Shown: piece after piece, positions 35,670 through 44,687 of the stretch
How positions within the stretch are numbered: the stretch's first letter is position 1
How the letters are laid out: each line of letters begins with the position of its first letter
From: Amycolatopsis jiangsuensis
GTDB lineage: Bacteria > Actinomycetota > Actinomycetes > Mycobacteriales > Pseudonocardiaceae
Direction: 5' to 3'
NCBI RefSeq assembly: GCF_014204865.1
Contig: NZ_JACHMG010000001.1
Coordinates: forward strand, 1,612,001-1,676,000
DNA: 64,000 nt
Translations under genes and position numbers: made by a program
Notes under the pieces: model-generated
What the model was told of the DNA's origin: nothing
Seen by the model: the letters and a program-made list of their open reading frames with translations, nothing else
Databases searched by the model: none

Positions 35670-36341
35670 CTAGCAGTTCAGTGAGACGTCCGCGCCCGCG
35701 GTGAACGACACGTGCACGTGGTCGTAGTGGTTCGCCGTCGTGCCGCCGCGATCCTCCATGGTGGACCAGCCGTCGCCGTCGTTGTAGCGCTGGCGCCAGA
35801 TCACGTACTTCACTCCCAGTTCTTCCTGGTGTGCCAGCACGTAGGCGGCCAGGTCGTTGCCGGTTCCGGTGTCGACCATGAAATCCAGCGCGAGGCCGGA
35901 GGGGTGGTCGCTGGCGTTGCTGCGGCCCGCCCGGCCGCCGACGTCGTCCACGTCGAACTTGGTCAGCAGGTAGTTGCCCGCGCGGGCCGCGTCCGGCCGC
36001 GCACCGGCCAGAGCGGACGAACACGCCTTCGCCGCCGGACTGGTTTTCGTCGTGCTGGGCGGGGAAGTGGCGGTCCTCGTCGTCGAGGTCGGGGTACTCG
36101 ACGACGAGGACGCCGGGGGTGCCGAGGTGCTCGGCGCGACCGGGGTGGCCGAGGATGGGGACGGCGGCGTGCTGCTCGACGGCCGCACCGCGCTGAGCGC
36201 GAGGGTGTCGGCCGCGGGCGCGCTTTCGGCCAGCGGGCCGGAGGTCAGCCAGACCGCCGCCGCCATGCCCAGGGAACCCACCGCACCCACGGCGGCCGGG
36301 AGCCGCCAGGATCTCGATCCGTCCCGGTGTCTGCCGGACAT
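35670..36341 (-). CDS. Membrane-anchored or secreted protein with M15-like C-terminal domain
   Basis: About 223 residues: a basic N-terminus, one hydrophobic helix (LPAAVGAVGSLGMAAAVWL), a long Ser/Thr/Pro linker (about 60 residues), and a C-terminal domain of roughly 115 residues. That domain has SDHPSGLALDFMV and YDHVHVSF, a His-Asp...His-x-His pattern resembling the zinc site of M15 D-Ala-D-Ala carboxypeptidases and of related actinobacterial extracellular domains. A cell-wall role outside the membrane is likely. I chose the ATG at 36341; an in-frame GTG at 36362 would add seven residues. The IS element ends just after its stop and has not truncated it. Confidence 0.8.
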   Translation of the reverse strand: MSGRHRDGSRSWRLPAAVGAVGSLGMAAAVWLTSGPLAESAPAADTLALSAVRPSSSTPPSPSSATPVAPSTSAPPASSSSSTPTSTTRTATSPPSTTKTSPAAKACSSALAGARPDAARAGNYLLTKFDVDDVGGRAGRSNASDHPSGLALDFMVDTGTGNDLAAYVLAHQEELGVKYVIWRQRYNDGDGWSTMEDRGGTTANHYDHVHVSFTAGADVSLNC

Positions 36342-36563
36342 CTCGTCACATCTCTTCTTCACTCGGGGAACGGGAACCGCCAGGTCGGGGCTGCGGTTCC
36401 CGCGAACCAGCGCCGACGTTACGAAAAGGACACGGCCATGTCACCGTCAAGTGACTGTCCACACAGATCAACTACCGTCTCCGCAGGTCAGGGGCGTTGA
36501 GTCGGGGTACGGAACGCGCGGGCACGCCCGCCGGGAACCGCGAAGTCCAGTATCCGGGCCGTC

Positions 36564-36592
36564 TTGACGCTGCCGCATTTTGGATCCAAACT
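36564..36592 (+). promoter_or_regulatory. Promoter with embedded GntR-type operator
   Basis: A -35-like TTGACG (36564-36569) and a weak -10-like CAAACT (36587-36592) with 17-bp spacing. The perfect 12-bp palindrome TTTGGATCCAAA (36579-36590) occupies the spacer and part of the -10. Palindromes of this form are typical of FadR-type GntR regulators, and such a regulator is the last gene of the operon (46866). The remaining part of the 283-bp gap 36342-36624 shows no gene. Confidence 0.65.
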
Positions 36593-36624
36593 CTTCGGCA
36601 TTCCATCCACGGTTCGGAGGCGGC

Positions 36625-37839
36625 ATGGCGTACTCGTTCCTCAGCCATCTGGAGTGTTCTCGCACCGGCGAGCGGTACGAGGCCGATCAGGTGGCCGGCA
36701 CCTCGGCGGCGGGCGCTCCGCTGCTCGCGCGCTACGACCTGGAACGCGTCCGCGAAACCGTGACGCCGCGGGACATCGCCACGCGTCCGCCGGACCTGTG
36801 GCGCTACCACGAGGTGCTGCCGCTGCGCGAAGCCGGGAACATCGTCAGCCTCGGCGAAGGCATGACTCCGCTGCTGCCGTTGCCCGGCCAGGGCAAGGAA
36901 CTCGGCGTGCCGAAGCTGCTGATGAAGGACGAGGGCCTGGTGCCCACCGGAAGTTTCAAGGCCCGGGGTGCCGCGGTCGGAGTCTCCCGCGCGGCCGAGC
37001 TGGGCGTGCGTGGGGTGGCGATGCCGACCAATGGCAACGCGGGCGCGGCGTGGGCGCTGTACGCCGCTCGCGCCGGAATGAAAAGCCTCATCGCCATGCC
37101 CGCCGACGCCCCGGCGATCACGATGAAGGAATGCGTGGCCAGCGGCGCCGAGCTGTACCGCGTGGACGGCCTGATCGGCGACGCCGGAAAACTCGTGGCC
37201 GCGGCCGTCGCCCGACGCGAGGGCTACCAGGAAGTCTCGACCCTCAAGGAGCCCTACCGGCTCGAGGGGAAGAAGACCATGGGTTACGAGATCGTGGAGC
37301 AGCTCGGCTGGCGGGTGCCCGACGTGATCCTCTACCCCACCGGCGGCGGGGTCGGCATCATCGGCATCCACAAGGCCCTGCTCGAAATGCAGGAGCTGGG
37401 CTGGATCGGCGAGAAGCTGCCGCGGCTGGTCGCCGTCCAGGCCACCGGCTGCGCGCCGATCGTCGAGGCCGTCAAGACCGGCGCGCGGGAGAGCGTGCCG
37501 TTCCCGGACGCGCACACGGTCGCGTTCGGCATCACGGTCCCCAAGGCACTCGGCGATTTCCTGGTTCTCGACGCGGTGTACGCGACCGAGGGCACCGCCA
37601 TCGCGGTCACCGACGACGAACTGCTCGCCGCGCAGCAGCAGCTCGCCGAGCTGGAAGGCGCGTTCATCTGTCCCGAGGGTGCGGCCTGCTTCGCGGCGCT
37701 CGGTCAGCTGCGCGAGTCCGGCTGGGTCGGCGAAGACGAGGAGGTCGTGGTGCTCAACACCGGTGCGGGCATCAAGTACCCCGAGACCGTCGAGGTCGAC
37801 GCGCCGCTGCTGGCCAAGGACGGCGTCATCCCCGGCTGA
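36625..37839 (+). CDS. Threonine-synthase-like PLP-dependent enzyme
   Basis: 404 residues of the fold-type II PLP family. The Schiff-base Lys lies in GSFKARGA, the phosphate-binding loop in PTGGGVGI, and NGNAGAAWALYAARAG is typical of threonine synthase-like proteins. The N-terminal segment resembles the zinc-ribbon leader of this group, but only one Cys of the expected four is left (LECSRTG). It is the first gene of a transport and catabolic operon and not beside thrB or hom, so a beta-elimination or replacement role on an imported amino-acid derivative is likelier than threonine biosynthesis. The ATG follows CGGAGG. Confidence 0.82.
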   Translation: MAYSFLSHLECSRTGERYEADQVAGTSAAGAPLLARYDLERVRETVTPRDIATRPPDLWRYHEVLPLREAGNIVSLGEGMTPLLPLPGQGKELGVPKLLMKDEGLVPTGSFKARGAAVGVSRAAELGVRGVAMPTNGNAGAAWALYAARAGMKSLIAMPADAPAITMKECVASGAELYRVDGLIGDAGKLVAAAVARREGYQEVSTLKEPYRLEGKKTMGYEIVEQLGWRVPDVILYPTGGGVGIIGIHKALLEMQELGWIGEKLPRLVAVQATGCAPIVEAVKTGARESVPFPDAHTVAFGITVPKALGDFLVLDAVYATEGTAIAVTDDELLAAQQQLAELEGAFICPEGAACFAALGQLRESGWVGEDEEVVVLNTGAGIKYPETVEVDAPLLAKDGVIPG

Positions 37840-37884
37840 GGCGATCGGATCCGATCCTGTCCGGCGAACCGCAGGGAGTGAGCC

Positions 37885-39405
37885 ATGCACAGACGTACCC
37901 GCGCCGCACTGGCGCTGCTGGCCGCCCTGCTGACCCTGGGCAGCGCCGCCTGCGGCATCGAACCGGCGAGCGCGGACCGCGGCCCGGACACCATCACGAT
38001 CGACACCGCGAACTATCCGTCCACACTGGACCCCGGCAAGCAGTACGACACCGACACCTATTCGGTGTACCGCAACATCTTCGACCAGCTCCTGCGCCGC
38101 GATCCGAGGACGAACCGGGTGGTGCCGTGGCTGGCCACGAGTTGGCGGCAGACCGACCCGCTGACGTGGCGGTTCGCGATCCGTCCCGGGGTGCGGTTCA
38201 GCGACGGCAGTCCGCTCACCGCCGCCGACGCCGCGTTCTCGATCTCGCGGATCCTGGACAAGAAGTACGGCAGCCAGCAGTACGCCAACTTCTCCGTGAT
38301 CGACTCGGCCGCCGCGGACGGTTCCGACCTCGTGGTCCGCACCTCGGTGCCCTCCCCCACGCTGTTGAGCTACCTCACCACGCTCTCGGTGGTCCCGCAG
38401 GCCTACGTGCGGCGGGTGGGCGACAAGCAGTTCGCCGTCAAGCCGGTCGGATCCGGGCCGTACCGTCTGGCCTCGGCGACGGCCGGTTCGCAGATCGTGC
38501 TCACCGCCAATCCGCGCTGGTGGGGTACGGCGCCGTCGATCCGCACCGCGGTGTTCCGCGCGGTGCCGAACGTGGCCAGCCGGGTCGCGGATCTGCAGTC
38601 CCGCAAGGTCGACCTCGCCACCTCGCTCACGCCCGACGCGGCCGACCAGATCCGCCGGGACCCGAAGCTGGCGATCCTGTCCACCCCGACCGAACGCGTC
38701 GCCTACCTCGCCTTCAACACCATCAAGGGCGGGGCCACCGACGACCCGCGGGTGCGAAAGGCGATCTCCCAGGCGATCGACTACGACGCGCTGATCAGGA
38801 ACCTCCAGCGCGGCTATGCAAAACCCATCAACTCCATGGCCACTCCCCTGGCCTTCGGTTACGACCGGTCGCTCCCGGACAACCAGCACGATCCCGAGGC
38901 CGCGAAACGGCTGCTGCGGCAGGCGAACGCGGTCGGCGCAACGCTCGTGATGGCCACCTCGCCCTCCTTCGACCCGCAGGTGGTGCAGGCGATCCAGGGT
39001 GATCTCGCGGCGGTCGGGCTGAACGTCGAAATCCGCAACAGCGACCAGGCCACCTATCTCAAGAAGGTGCAGGATCCCGGGCACGACTGGGGATCCATCC
39101 GGTTCGGCAAGTGGTCGTGCTCGTGCCTCGACTCCGACGGGGTGATCTACCCGCTCTTCCACACCGGTGAGATCTGGAGCAGTTACACGAACCCGGAATT
39201 CGACACGCTCGTCGAGCAGGCCCGCGAAACCACCGATGTCGCTCGTCGCACCACGCTGTACCGGCAGTCGTTCGACCTGCTCGGACGCGATCTGCCGGGC
39301 ATCGGGCTGTTCCAGTCCTACGCCGTGTACGGCGCGAACTCCCGTCTGCAGTGGACACCCGACGCGTCGGAAAGCCTGTTTCTCGACCGGATGAAGGTGA
39401 GCTGA
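37885..39405 (+). CDS. ABC transporter substrate-binding lipoprotein, family 5 (peptide type)
   Basis: 506 residues. Lipoprotein signal with lipobox GSAAC (Cys23). The SBP_bac_5 fold shows LLRRDPRTNRVVPWLATSW, WRFAIRPGVRFSDGSPLTA and VRKAISQAIDYDALI. It captures an oligopeptide or similar organic ligand outside the membrane for the permease pair encoded next. A CSC motif (KWSCSCLD) in the C-terminal lobe is unusual. The gene begins 45 bp after the PLP enzyme and ends two bases before the first permease gene. Confidence 0.92.
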   Translation: MHRRTRAALALLAALLTLGSAACGIEPASADRGPDTITIDTANYPSTLDPGKQYDTDTYSVYRNIFDQLLRRDPRTNRVVPWLATSWRQTDPLTWRFAIRPGVRFSDGSPLTAADAAFSISRILDKKYGSQQYANFSVIDSAAADGSDLVVRTSVPSPTLLSYLTTLSVVPQAYVRRVGDKQFAVKPVGSGPYRLASATAGSQIVLTANPRWWGTAPSIRTAVFRAVPNVASRVADLQSRKVDLATSLTPDAADQIRRDPKLAILSTPTERVAYLAFNTIKGGATDDPRVRKAISQAIDYDALIRNLQRGYAKPINSMATPLAFGYDRSLPDNQHDPEAAKRLLRQANAVGATLVMATSPSFDPQVVQAIQGDLAAVGLNVEIRNSDQATYLKKVQDPGHDWGSIRFGKWSCSCLDSDGVIYPLFHTGEIWSSYTNPEFDTLVEQARETTDVARRTTLYRQSFDLLGRDLPGIGLFQSYAVYGANSRLQWTPDASESLFLDRMKVS

Positions 39406-39406
39406 C

Positions 39407-40390
39407 ATGACGGCGCTCGCAGCAGGCAGCCGCCGTCCGCGAAGCTTCCCGGCAAGCCCGCGTTACCTCGCCGGGCGGCTGGCGCAGGCCGTGCTCGCGC
39501 TGTTCGGCGTGACCACCATCGTCTTCTTCGCGCTGCGGCTCTCCGGCGACCCCGCACGGCTGCTGGTACCCGAAGGCGCCTCCGCCGCGGACATCGAACG
39601 CGTCCGCGACCAGCTCGGGCTCAGCGATTCCCTCTGGCACCAGTACCTTTCCTTCCTCGGCAACGCGGTGCGCGGCGACCTCGGCTACTCCTACGTGCAG
39701 AACCGGCCCGCGACCGAACTGATCGCCGAACGCCTGCCCTACACGGCCAATCTCGCGGTCGCGGCACTCATCCTCTCCGTGGTCTTCGGTGTCACGATCG
39801 GCATGGTCACCGCGCTGAAACGGGGCCGGTGGCAGGAGAAGGTCCTCATGCCGATCGTCCTCATCGGACAGGCGATGCCGGCGTTCTGGACCGGACTGCT
39901 GCTGGTGCTGGTCTTCTCCGTCGCGCTGCGGTGGCTGCCGTCCACGGGGTACGACGGCCCGTTGTCGTTGTTGCTGCCCAGCGTCACGCTCGCCTCGCTG
40001 TCGGCCGCGGCGATCGCCAGGGTCACCCGCGGCGCGGTGCTCGAGCAGCTGTCCCAGGACTACATCCGCACGGCCCGCGCGAAGGGTGCCGGCACGACCC
40101 GGCTGGTCTTTCGCCACCTCGCGCGCAACAGCGCGATCCCGGTGCTCACCGTGGCCGCACTGGAGCTGGCGAACCTGCTCGGCGGCGCCGTGGTGACCGA
40201 GGTGATCTTCGCCTGGCCCGGGATCGGGCAGCTGACCATCCAATCGGTCTCGGCCCGTGATTTCCCGGTGGTGCAGGCGATCGTGGTGTTCGCTTCGGCG
40301 GTGTACATCGTGGTCAACCTGCTCACCGATCTGCTCTACGGGGTGCTCGACCGGCGGGTGGCCGGCGGGACGAAGGCAGGTGCGGCGTGA
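39407..40390 (+). CDS. ABC transporter permease, DppB/OppB type
   Basis: 327 residues with six predicted membrane helices. The family signature GVTTIVFFALRLSGDPARLL near the N-terminus, RDQLGL, and the EAA-loop region DYIRTARAKGAGTTRLVFRH are present. It forms the translocation pore with the next gene product, whose GTG start overlaps its stop (GTGA). Confidence 0.93.
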   Translation: MTALAAGSRRPRSFPASPRYLAGRLAQAVLALFGVTTIVFFALRLSGDPARLLVPEGASAADIERVRDQLGLSDSLWHQYLSFLGNAVRGDLGYSYVQNRPATELIAERLPYTANLAVAALILSVVFGVTIGMVTALKRGRWQEKVLMPIVLIGQAMPAFWTGLLLVLVFSVALRWLPSTGYDGPLSLLLPSVTLASLSAAAIARVTRGAVLEQLSQDYIRTARAKGAGTTRLVFRHLARNSAIPVLTVAALELANLLGGAVVTEVIFAWPGIGQLTIQSVSARDFPVVQAIVVFASAVYIVVNLLTDLLYGVLDRRVAGGTKAGAA

Positions 40391-41229
40391 AGCGGCTCGG
40401 ATTCCCTCTCGCGATTCTCGTGGTGTACGTGCTCGCCGCTCTTTTGGCACCGGTGGTCGCGCCGTACGACCCGGACAAGGTCACGCTCGCGCAGCGGCTG
40501 CTCGCCCCCAGCGGCACACACCTGCTCGGCACCGACGCTCTGGGGCGGGACGTGCTGTCCCGCGTCATCTACGGCACCCAGGTGTCGCTGCTGGTCGCCG
40601 TGGGTGCGGTGCTGGTCGGCGGCGTCGTCGGGATCGCGCTCGGCGTGCTGGCGGGCTGGCGTGGCGGCTGGCTGGGCGCGGTGATCATGCGGCTGGTGGA
40701 CGTCGTGCTGTCCGTGCCGTTCTTCCTGCTCGCGATCCTCGTCGTCGCGGTGCTCGGACCGAGCCTCGTCAACGTCGTGGTGTGCCTCGCGCTGGTGCGG
40801 TGGCCGCGCTACGCCCGGATCGCCCACTCGACGACGCTGCAGGCCCGCGGCCGCGGGTTCGTGCGCGCGGCGACGGCGACCGGAGCGGGCGGCTGGTGGA
40901 TCGTGCTGCGGCACGTGCTGCCGGAGGTGCTGCCCGTGGCGATCGTGGTGGGCACGCTGGAACTGGGGCTGATGGTGATCTACGAGGCGTCGCTGTCGTT
41001 CCTCGGGCTCGGCGTGCAGCCGCCGACGGCGTCGTGGGGATCCATCCTGTCCGACGGCCAGCAGTACATCGCCTCGGCGTGGTGGCTGGCCACGTTCCCC
41101 GGCGTCGCGCTGTTCATCCTGGTGCTGGCGGTGAATCTGCTGGGCGACGCGGCACGCGACCGCCTCGACCCGGCCAAGCGCGCGGAGCTGCCGAGGGCCC
41201 GGCTGCTGCGCAGGAAGGTGGCGGCATGA
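40387..41229 (+). CDS. ABC transporter permease, DppC/OppC type
   Basis: 280 residues, about six membrane helices. HLLGTDALGRDVLSRVIYG and the EAA-type loop RGRGFVRAATATGAGGWWIVLRHVLP identify DppC, followed by ASLSFLGLGVQPPTASWG. It is the second permease of the importer and overlaps both neighbours in GTGA/ATGA fashion. Confidence 0.93.
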   Translation: MKRLGFPLAILVVYVLAALLAPVVAPYDPDKVTLAQRLLAPSGTHLLGTDALGRDVLSRVIYGTQVSLLVAVGAVLVGGVVGIALGVLAGWRGGWLGAVIMRLVDVVLSVPFFLLAILVVAVLGPSLVNVVVCLALVRWPRYARIAHSTTLQARGRGFVRAATATGAGGWWIVLRHVLPEVLPVAIVVGTLELGLMVIYEASLSFLGLGVQPPTASWGSILSDGQQYIASAWWLATFPGVALFILVLAVNLLGDAARDRLDPAKRAELPRARLLRRKVAA

Positions 41230-41996
41230 TCGACTACGGCGACGAGTTCCGCGGGCGGCGGGTGCTGGTCACCGGCGCGGCCGGGCTCATCGGCACGTGG
41301 ATCGCGGAAGCCTTCCACGACCAGGGCGCGCAGCTGCTGCTGACCGACAGCCGGGAAGGCCCCCTGTCCGAGGTGGCCGGACGTCTCGGTGCCGCCTACG
41401 CGGTCGCCGACCTCTCGACCGGCGCCGGCGTTTCCGGGCTCCTCGCGGAGCTGGATTCCCGATGGTCCACAGTGGACGTACTGGTGAACAACGCCGGCGT
41501 GTACCCGCGCACCCCGGTCGCCACGACAGAGCGGGAAACGGTGGAGCGGATCTTCGCGATCAACGTCCTCGCGCCGTACCAGCTGGCGCGGCACGTGATT
41601 GCCACGATGCAGCGCACTGGTACCCGCGGCAGCATCGTGAACCTCTCCTCCGGCGCGGCGAAACGCCCGACCCGCACCGGCGGTGTCTACTCGGCCAGCA
41701 AAGCCGCGCTGGACATGCTCACCCGCTCGCTGGCGCTGGAGACGGGCGAGTCCGGCATCCGGGTGAACGGCGTCGGCCCCGGGTTCGCACCGGGCAGCGA
41801 GGTCAGCGAGCTGCCGGACGAGCACGTGGCGAAGATGCGGCGCGGCATCCCGCTGGGCCGTACGTCGGGTCCCGGCGACGCACCCTCGGCCATCCTGTGG
41901 CTGTGCTCGGCAGCCGCGTCGTTCGTCACCGGCACGGTGCTCGACGTGGACGGCGGCCGCACCGCGGGCGACTTCACCCCTTCCGGAGGCGCGTGA
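41226..41996 (+). CDS. Short-chain dehydrogenase/reductase
   Basis: 256 residues, classical SDR. Cofactor motif TGAAGLIG (a variant of TGxxxGxG), NNAG, the catalytic Ser in NLSSGA and YSASK, and a C-terminal substrate loop. It would reversibly oxidise a hydroxyl group with NAD(P). Co-translated with the transporter genes (ATGA overlaps), so it probably acts on the imported compound or a breakdown product. Confidence 0.9.
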   Translation: MIDYGDEFRGRRVLVTGAAGLIGTWIAEAFHDQGAQLLLTDSREGPLSEVAGRLGAAYAVADLSTGAGVSGLLAELDSRWSTVDVLVNNAGVYPRTPVATTERETVERIFAINVLAPYQLARHVIATMQRTGTRGSIVNLSSGAAKRPTRTGGVYSASKAALDMLTRSLALETGESGIRVNGVGPGFAPGSEVSELPDEHVAKMRRGIPLGRTSGPGDAPSAILWLCSAAASFVTGTVLDVDGGRTAGDFTPSGGA

Positions 41997-42832
41997 TGAG
42001 CTATCCCTGGCCAGGGGGCGCCCGGGCGGCCGTGTGCGTCACCCTCGATTTCGACGGCGAGTCACCGCACCTGTGGCGCACCCGCGCCGACCCGCCGGAT
42101 TCGCTGGGCGAACTGGAGCAGCGGCGTTACGGCCCCCGCCGCGGCATCCGCAACCTGCTGTCCATGCTGGACAACCTCGGTCTCCGCGCCACGGTCTTCA
42201 CCCCCGGCTGGATCGCCGACCGGTACCCGGAGCAGGTCGCCGAGATCGCCGGGCGCGGTCACGAACTGGCCCTGCACGGCTGGTGCCACGAACCACCCAG
42301 TGCGCTGCCGCGCGACGACCTCCGACGCACCCTCGAACGTGCCGCCACCACGCTCGCCGACCTCGGCGGGCAGCGGCCGCAGGGCTACCGCTCCCCCAGC
42401 TGGGACATGACGGCCGAGGTCTTCCCGGTGCTGCACGAGCTGGGAGTGGGCTACGACAGCTCGCTGATGGGTGAGGATCGGCCGTACGTCGTGGACGACC
42501 TGGTGGAACTTCCGGTGGACTGGGCCACCGACGACGCGCCGTACTACCGCTACACCAGCGGCGATCCGCGGCCACCCGCGACGGCACCGGTCGTGCGCGC
42601 GGGCTGGGCCGCCGAGATCGCGGCGGCGAAACGGTGCGGCTCGCTGTGCATGATCACCGTGCACCCGTGGCTGTCCGGCCGCCCGGCCCGGGTCACCGCG
42701 CTGGAGGAACTGCTGGCGCCGGTGGTCGCGGACGCGCAGCTGTGCACCCCGGCCGCCGCCGAGCTGGCGGCGTGGCACCGCGAACACGGCGAAGGCCCTC
42801 GGGTCACCCTCGACGAACTGGGGCGGCCATGA
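41996..42832 (+). CDS. Polysaccharide deacetylase (NodB-type) family protein
   Basis: 278 residues. NodB-homology motifs: LDFDGE (catalytic/metal Asp pair), HGWCHE (two metal His), RSPSWDMT, and MITVHPW near the C-terminus. The arrangement and length are close to the PuuE-like group, which hydrolyses cyclic or N-formyl amides rather than chitin; no signal peptide is present, so it is cytoplasmic. In this operon a C-N hydrolysis of an imported compound is more likely than cell-wall deacetylation. The ATG overlaps the SDR stop. Confidence 0.85.
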   Translation: MSYPWPGGARAAVCVTLDFDGESPHLWRTRADPPDSLGELEQRRYGPRRGIRNLLSMLDNLGLRATVFTPGWIADRYPEQVAEIAGRGHELALHGWCHEPPSALPRDDLRRTLERAATTLADLGGQRPQGYRSPSWDMTAEVFPVLHELGVGYDSSLMGEDRPYVVDDLVELPVDWATDDAPYYRYTSGDPRPPATAPVVRAGWAAEIAAAKRCGSLCMITVHPWLSGRPARVTALEELLAPVVADAQLCTPAAAELAAWHREHGEGPRVTLDELGRP

Positions 42833-43770
42833 CCGAACTGCTGGAGATCCACGACCTTCGCGTCGCGTTCGGCGGCCGGGAGGCCGTGCGCGGCGTGGAG
42901 CTGACCGTCGGCCGCGGCAAGACCCTCGCCGTGGTCGGGGAATCCGGATGCGGGAAGAGCCTCACCGCCTTGGCGCTGCTCGGCCTCGCCCCGCCGGCGG
43001 CGCACGTGTCGGGCTCGGCGACGCTGGGTGGTACGGAGCTGATCGGCCGGGCGGACCGCGAGCTGCGGCGGCTTCGGGGCAAGCGCGCGGCGATGATCTT
43101 CCAGGATCCGATGAGCTCACTGAACCCGACCACCCGCATCGGCACGCAGATCGCCGAGGTGCTGGCGATCCACACGTCGCTGGGCCGCCGGGAGCGCCTG
43201 CGCCGTGCCGTGGAGCTGATGGAGTCGGTCGGCATCACCGACGCCGCACGGCGCGCGAAGCAGATGCCGCACGAGCTGTCCGGCGGGATGCGGCAGCGAG
43301 TGATGATCTCGATCGCGTTGGCCGGTTCCCCGGAGCTGCTGATCGCAGACGAGCCGACGACCGCACTGGACGTCACCGTGCAGGCCCAGGTGCTGGCGTT
43401 GCTGCGGGAGCGCACCCGCGACACGGCACTGCTGTTCATCACGCACGACATGGGCGTGGTCGCGGAGATCGCCGACCGGGTTGCGGTGATGTACGCCGGA
43501 CGCGTGGTGGAGACCGGCACCGTACGGGCGATTCTGGAGACGCCACGGCATCCGTACACCGCCGCGCTGCTGCGGTCGGTCCCCGATCCGGACCGGCCCG
43601 TGGCGGGTGAGCTGCCCACCATCCCCGGGCAGGTGCCCGCCGTGGGCGCGAAGATCGAGGGCTGCCCGTTCCGGCCGCGGTGCGGCCACGCCGACGACAC
43701 GTGCCACACCACGCCCCCGCTGACCGGCGGCGTGGCGTGCTGGCATCCGCGGACGGAGGTTCCGGCATGA
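42829..43770 (+). CDS. ABC transporter ATP-binding protein, DppD/OppD type
   Basis: 313 residues. Walker A GESGCGKS, signature LSGGMRQRV, Walker B LLIADEPT and the H-loop ITHDMG are intact. The C-terminal oligopeptide-ABC extension with four cysteines (CPFRPRCGHADDTC...C) suits the Opp/Dpp group, some of which bind an Fe-S cluster there. Energises the importer together with the next gene product. Confidence 0.94.
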   Translation: MTELLEIHDLRVAFGGREAVRGVELTVGRGKTLAVVGESGCGKSLTALALLGLAPPAAHVSGSATLGGTELIGRADRELRRLRGKRAAMIFQDPMSSLNPTTRIGTQIAEVLAIHTSLGRRERLRRAVELMESVGITDAARRAKQMPHELSGGMRQRVMISIALAGSPELLIADEPTTALDVTVQAQVLALLRERTRDTALLFITHDMGVVAEIADRVAVMYAGRVVETGTVRAILETPRHPYTAALLRSVPDPDRPVAGELPTIPGQVPAVGAKIEGCPFRPRCGHADDTCHTTPPLTGGVACWHPRTEVPA

Positions 43771-44687
43771 CCCTGGTGAGCGCAGCGGAGCTGGTCAAGC
43801 ACTACGGCGCCACGGCAGCGGTGGACGGGGTGTCGCTGCGGATCGACCGCGGCACGACGCTGGCGCTGGTCGGCGAGTCCGGCTGCGGCAAGTCCACCAC
43901 CGGCCGGCTGCTGCTCGCGCTGGAACGCCCCGATTCCGGCCGGGTCGAAGTGGCGGGCCACGACGTGCACGCGCTGAGCCGCCGCTCGCTGCGGGAACTG
44001 CGGCGGACGATGCAGCCGGTGTTCCAGGATCCCTACGACTCGCTCAACGGCCGGATGACCGTCGCGCAGATCGTCGCGGAACCGTTGCGGGTGCACCGGT
44101 TCTCCGGCGACCTCGAGGCCAGGGTGCGCGAGCTGCTGGACGCGGTCACCCTGGACCCCGCGCTGGCTTCGCGCTATCCGCACGAGCTGTCCGGCGGGCA
44201 GCGGCAACGGGTCGCGATCGCCCGCGCGATCGCGCTCGATCCGGAGTTCCTGGTGTGCGACGAACCGGTGTCCGCATTGGACGTCTCGGTCCAGGCGCAG
44301 GTGGTGAACCTGTTGCGGCGCCTGCAGTCCGAGCGTGGGATCACGTACCTGTTCATCAGCCACGACCTCGCGCTCGTCCGGCATCTCGCGCATCGGGTGG
44401 CGGTGATGTACCTCGGCCGGATCGTTGAGGAAGCCGACACCGAGGCGTTGTTCTCCGACCCTCGCCACCCGTACACGCAGCTCCTGCTGGCCTCCGCGCC
44501 CCGGCCACGCGTGCGCGAAACCCCTGCGGTGGTGGAAAGCACGAACACCGGACCGCGTGGCACGGGCTGTGCCTTCGCTCCGAGATGTCCCCGCGCGACC
44601 GATCGGTGCCGGATTGAAGACCCTGCCCTGCGCGACCTGACCGACCGGCGCGTCGCGTGCCACTACGCCGAAACTGTTGCCGCATGA
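43767..44687 (+). CDS. ABC transporter ATP-binding protein, DppF/OppF type
   Basis: 306 residues. Walker A GESGCGKS, signature LSGGQRQRV, Walker B LVCDEPVSALD and a C-terminal cysteine region (GCAFAPRCPRATDRC). Start overlaps the DppD stop (ATGA); its own stop overlaps the acylase start. Completes the five-component importer. Confidence 0.94.
   Translation: MTLVSAAELVKHYGATAAVDGVSLRIDRGTTLALVGESGCGKSTTGRLLLALERPDSGRVEVAGHDVHALSRRSLRELRRTMQPVFQDPYDSLNGRMTVAQIVAEPLRVHRFSGDLEARVRELLDAVTLDPALASRYPHELSGGQRQRVAIARAIALDPEFLVCDEPVSALDVSVQAQVVNLLRRLQSERGITYLFISHDLALVRHLAHRVAVMYLGRIVEEADTEALFSDPRHPYTQLLLASAPRPRVRETPAVVESTNTGPRGTGCAFAPRCPRATDRCRIEDPALRDLTDRRVACHYAETVAA

Noticed and set aside
34674..35676. 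Search for a target-site duplication around the IS982 element
   Set aside because: The short word CTAG occurs on both sides, but at different distances from the inverted repeats, so it is not a duplication.
36625..37839. Biosynthetic thrC
   Set aside because: No thrB or hom is adjacent, the gene leads a transport operon, and the N-terminal zinc-ribbon segment is degenerate, so I kept the call at threonine-synthase-like.
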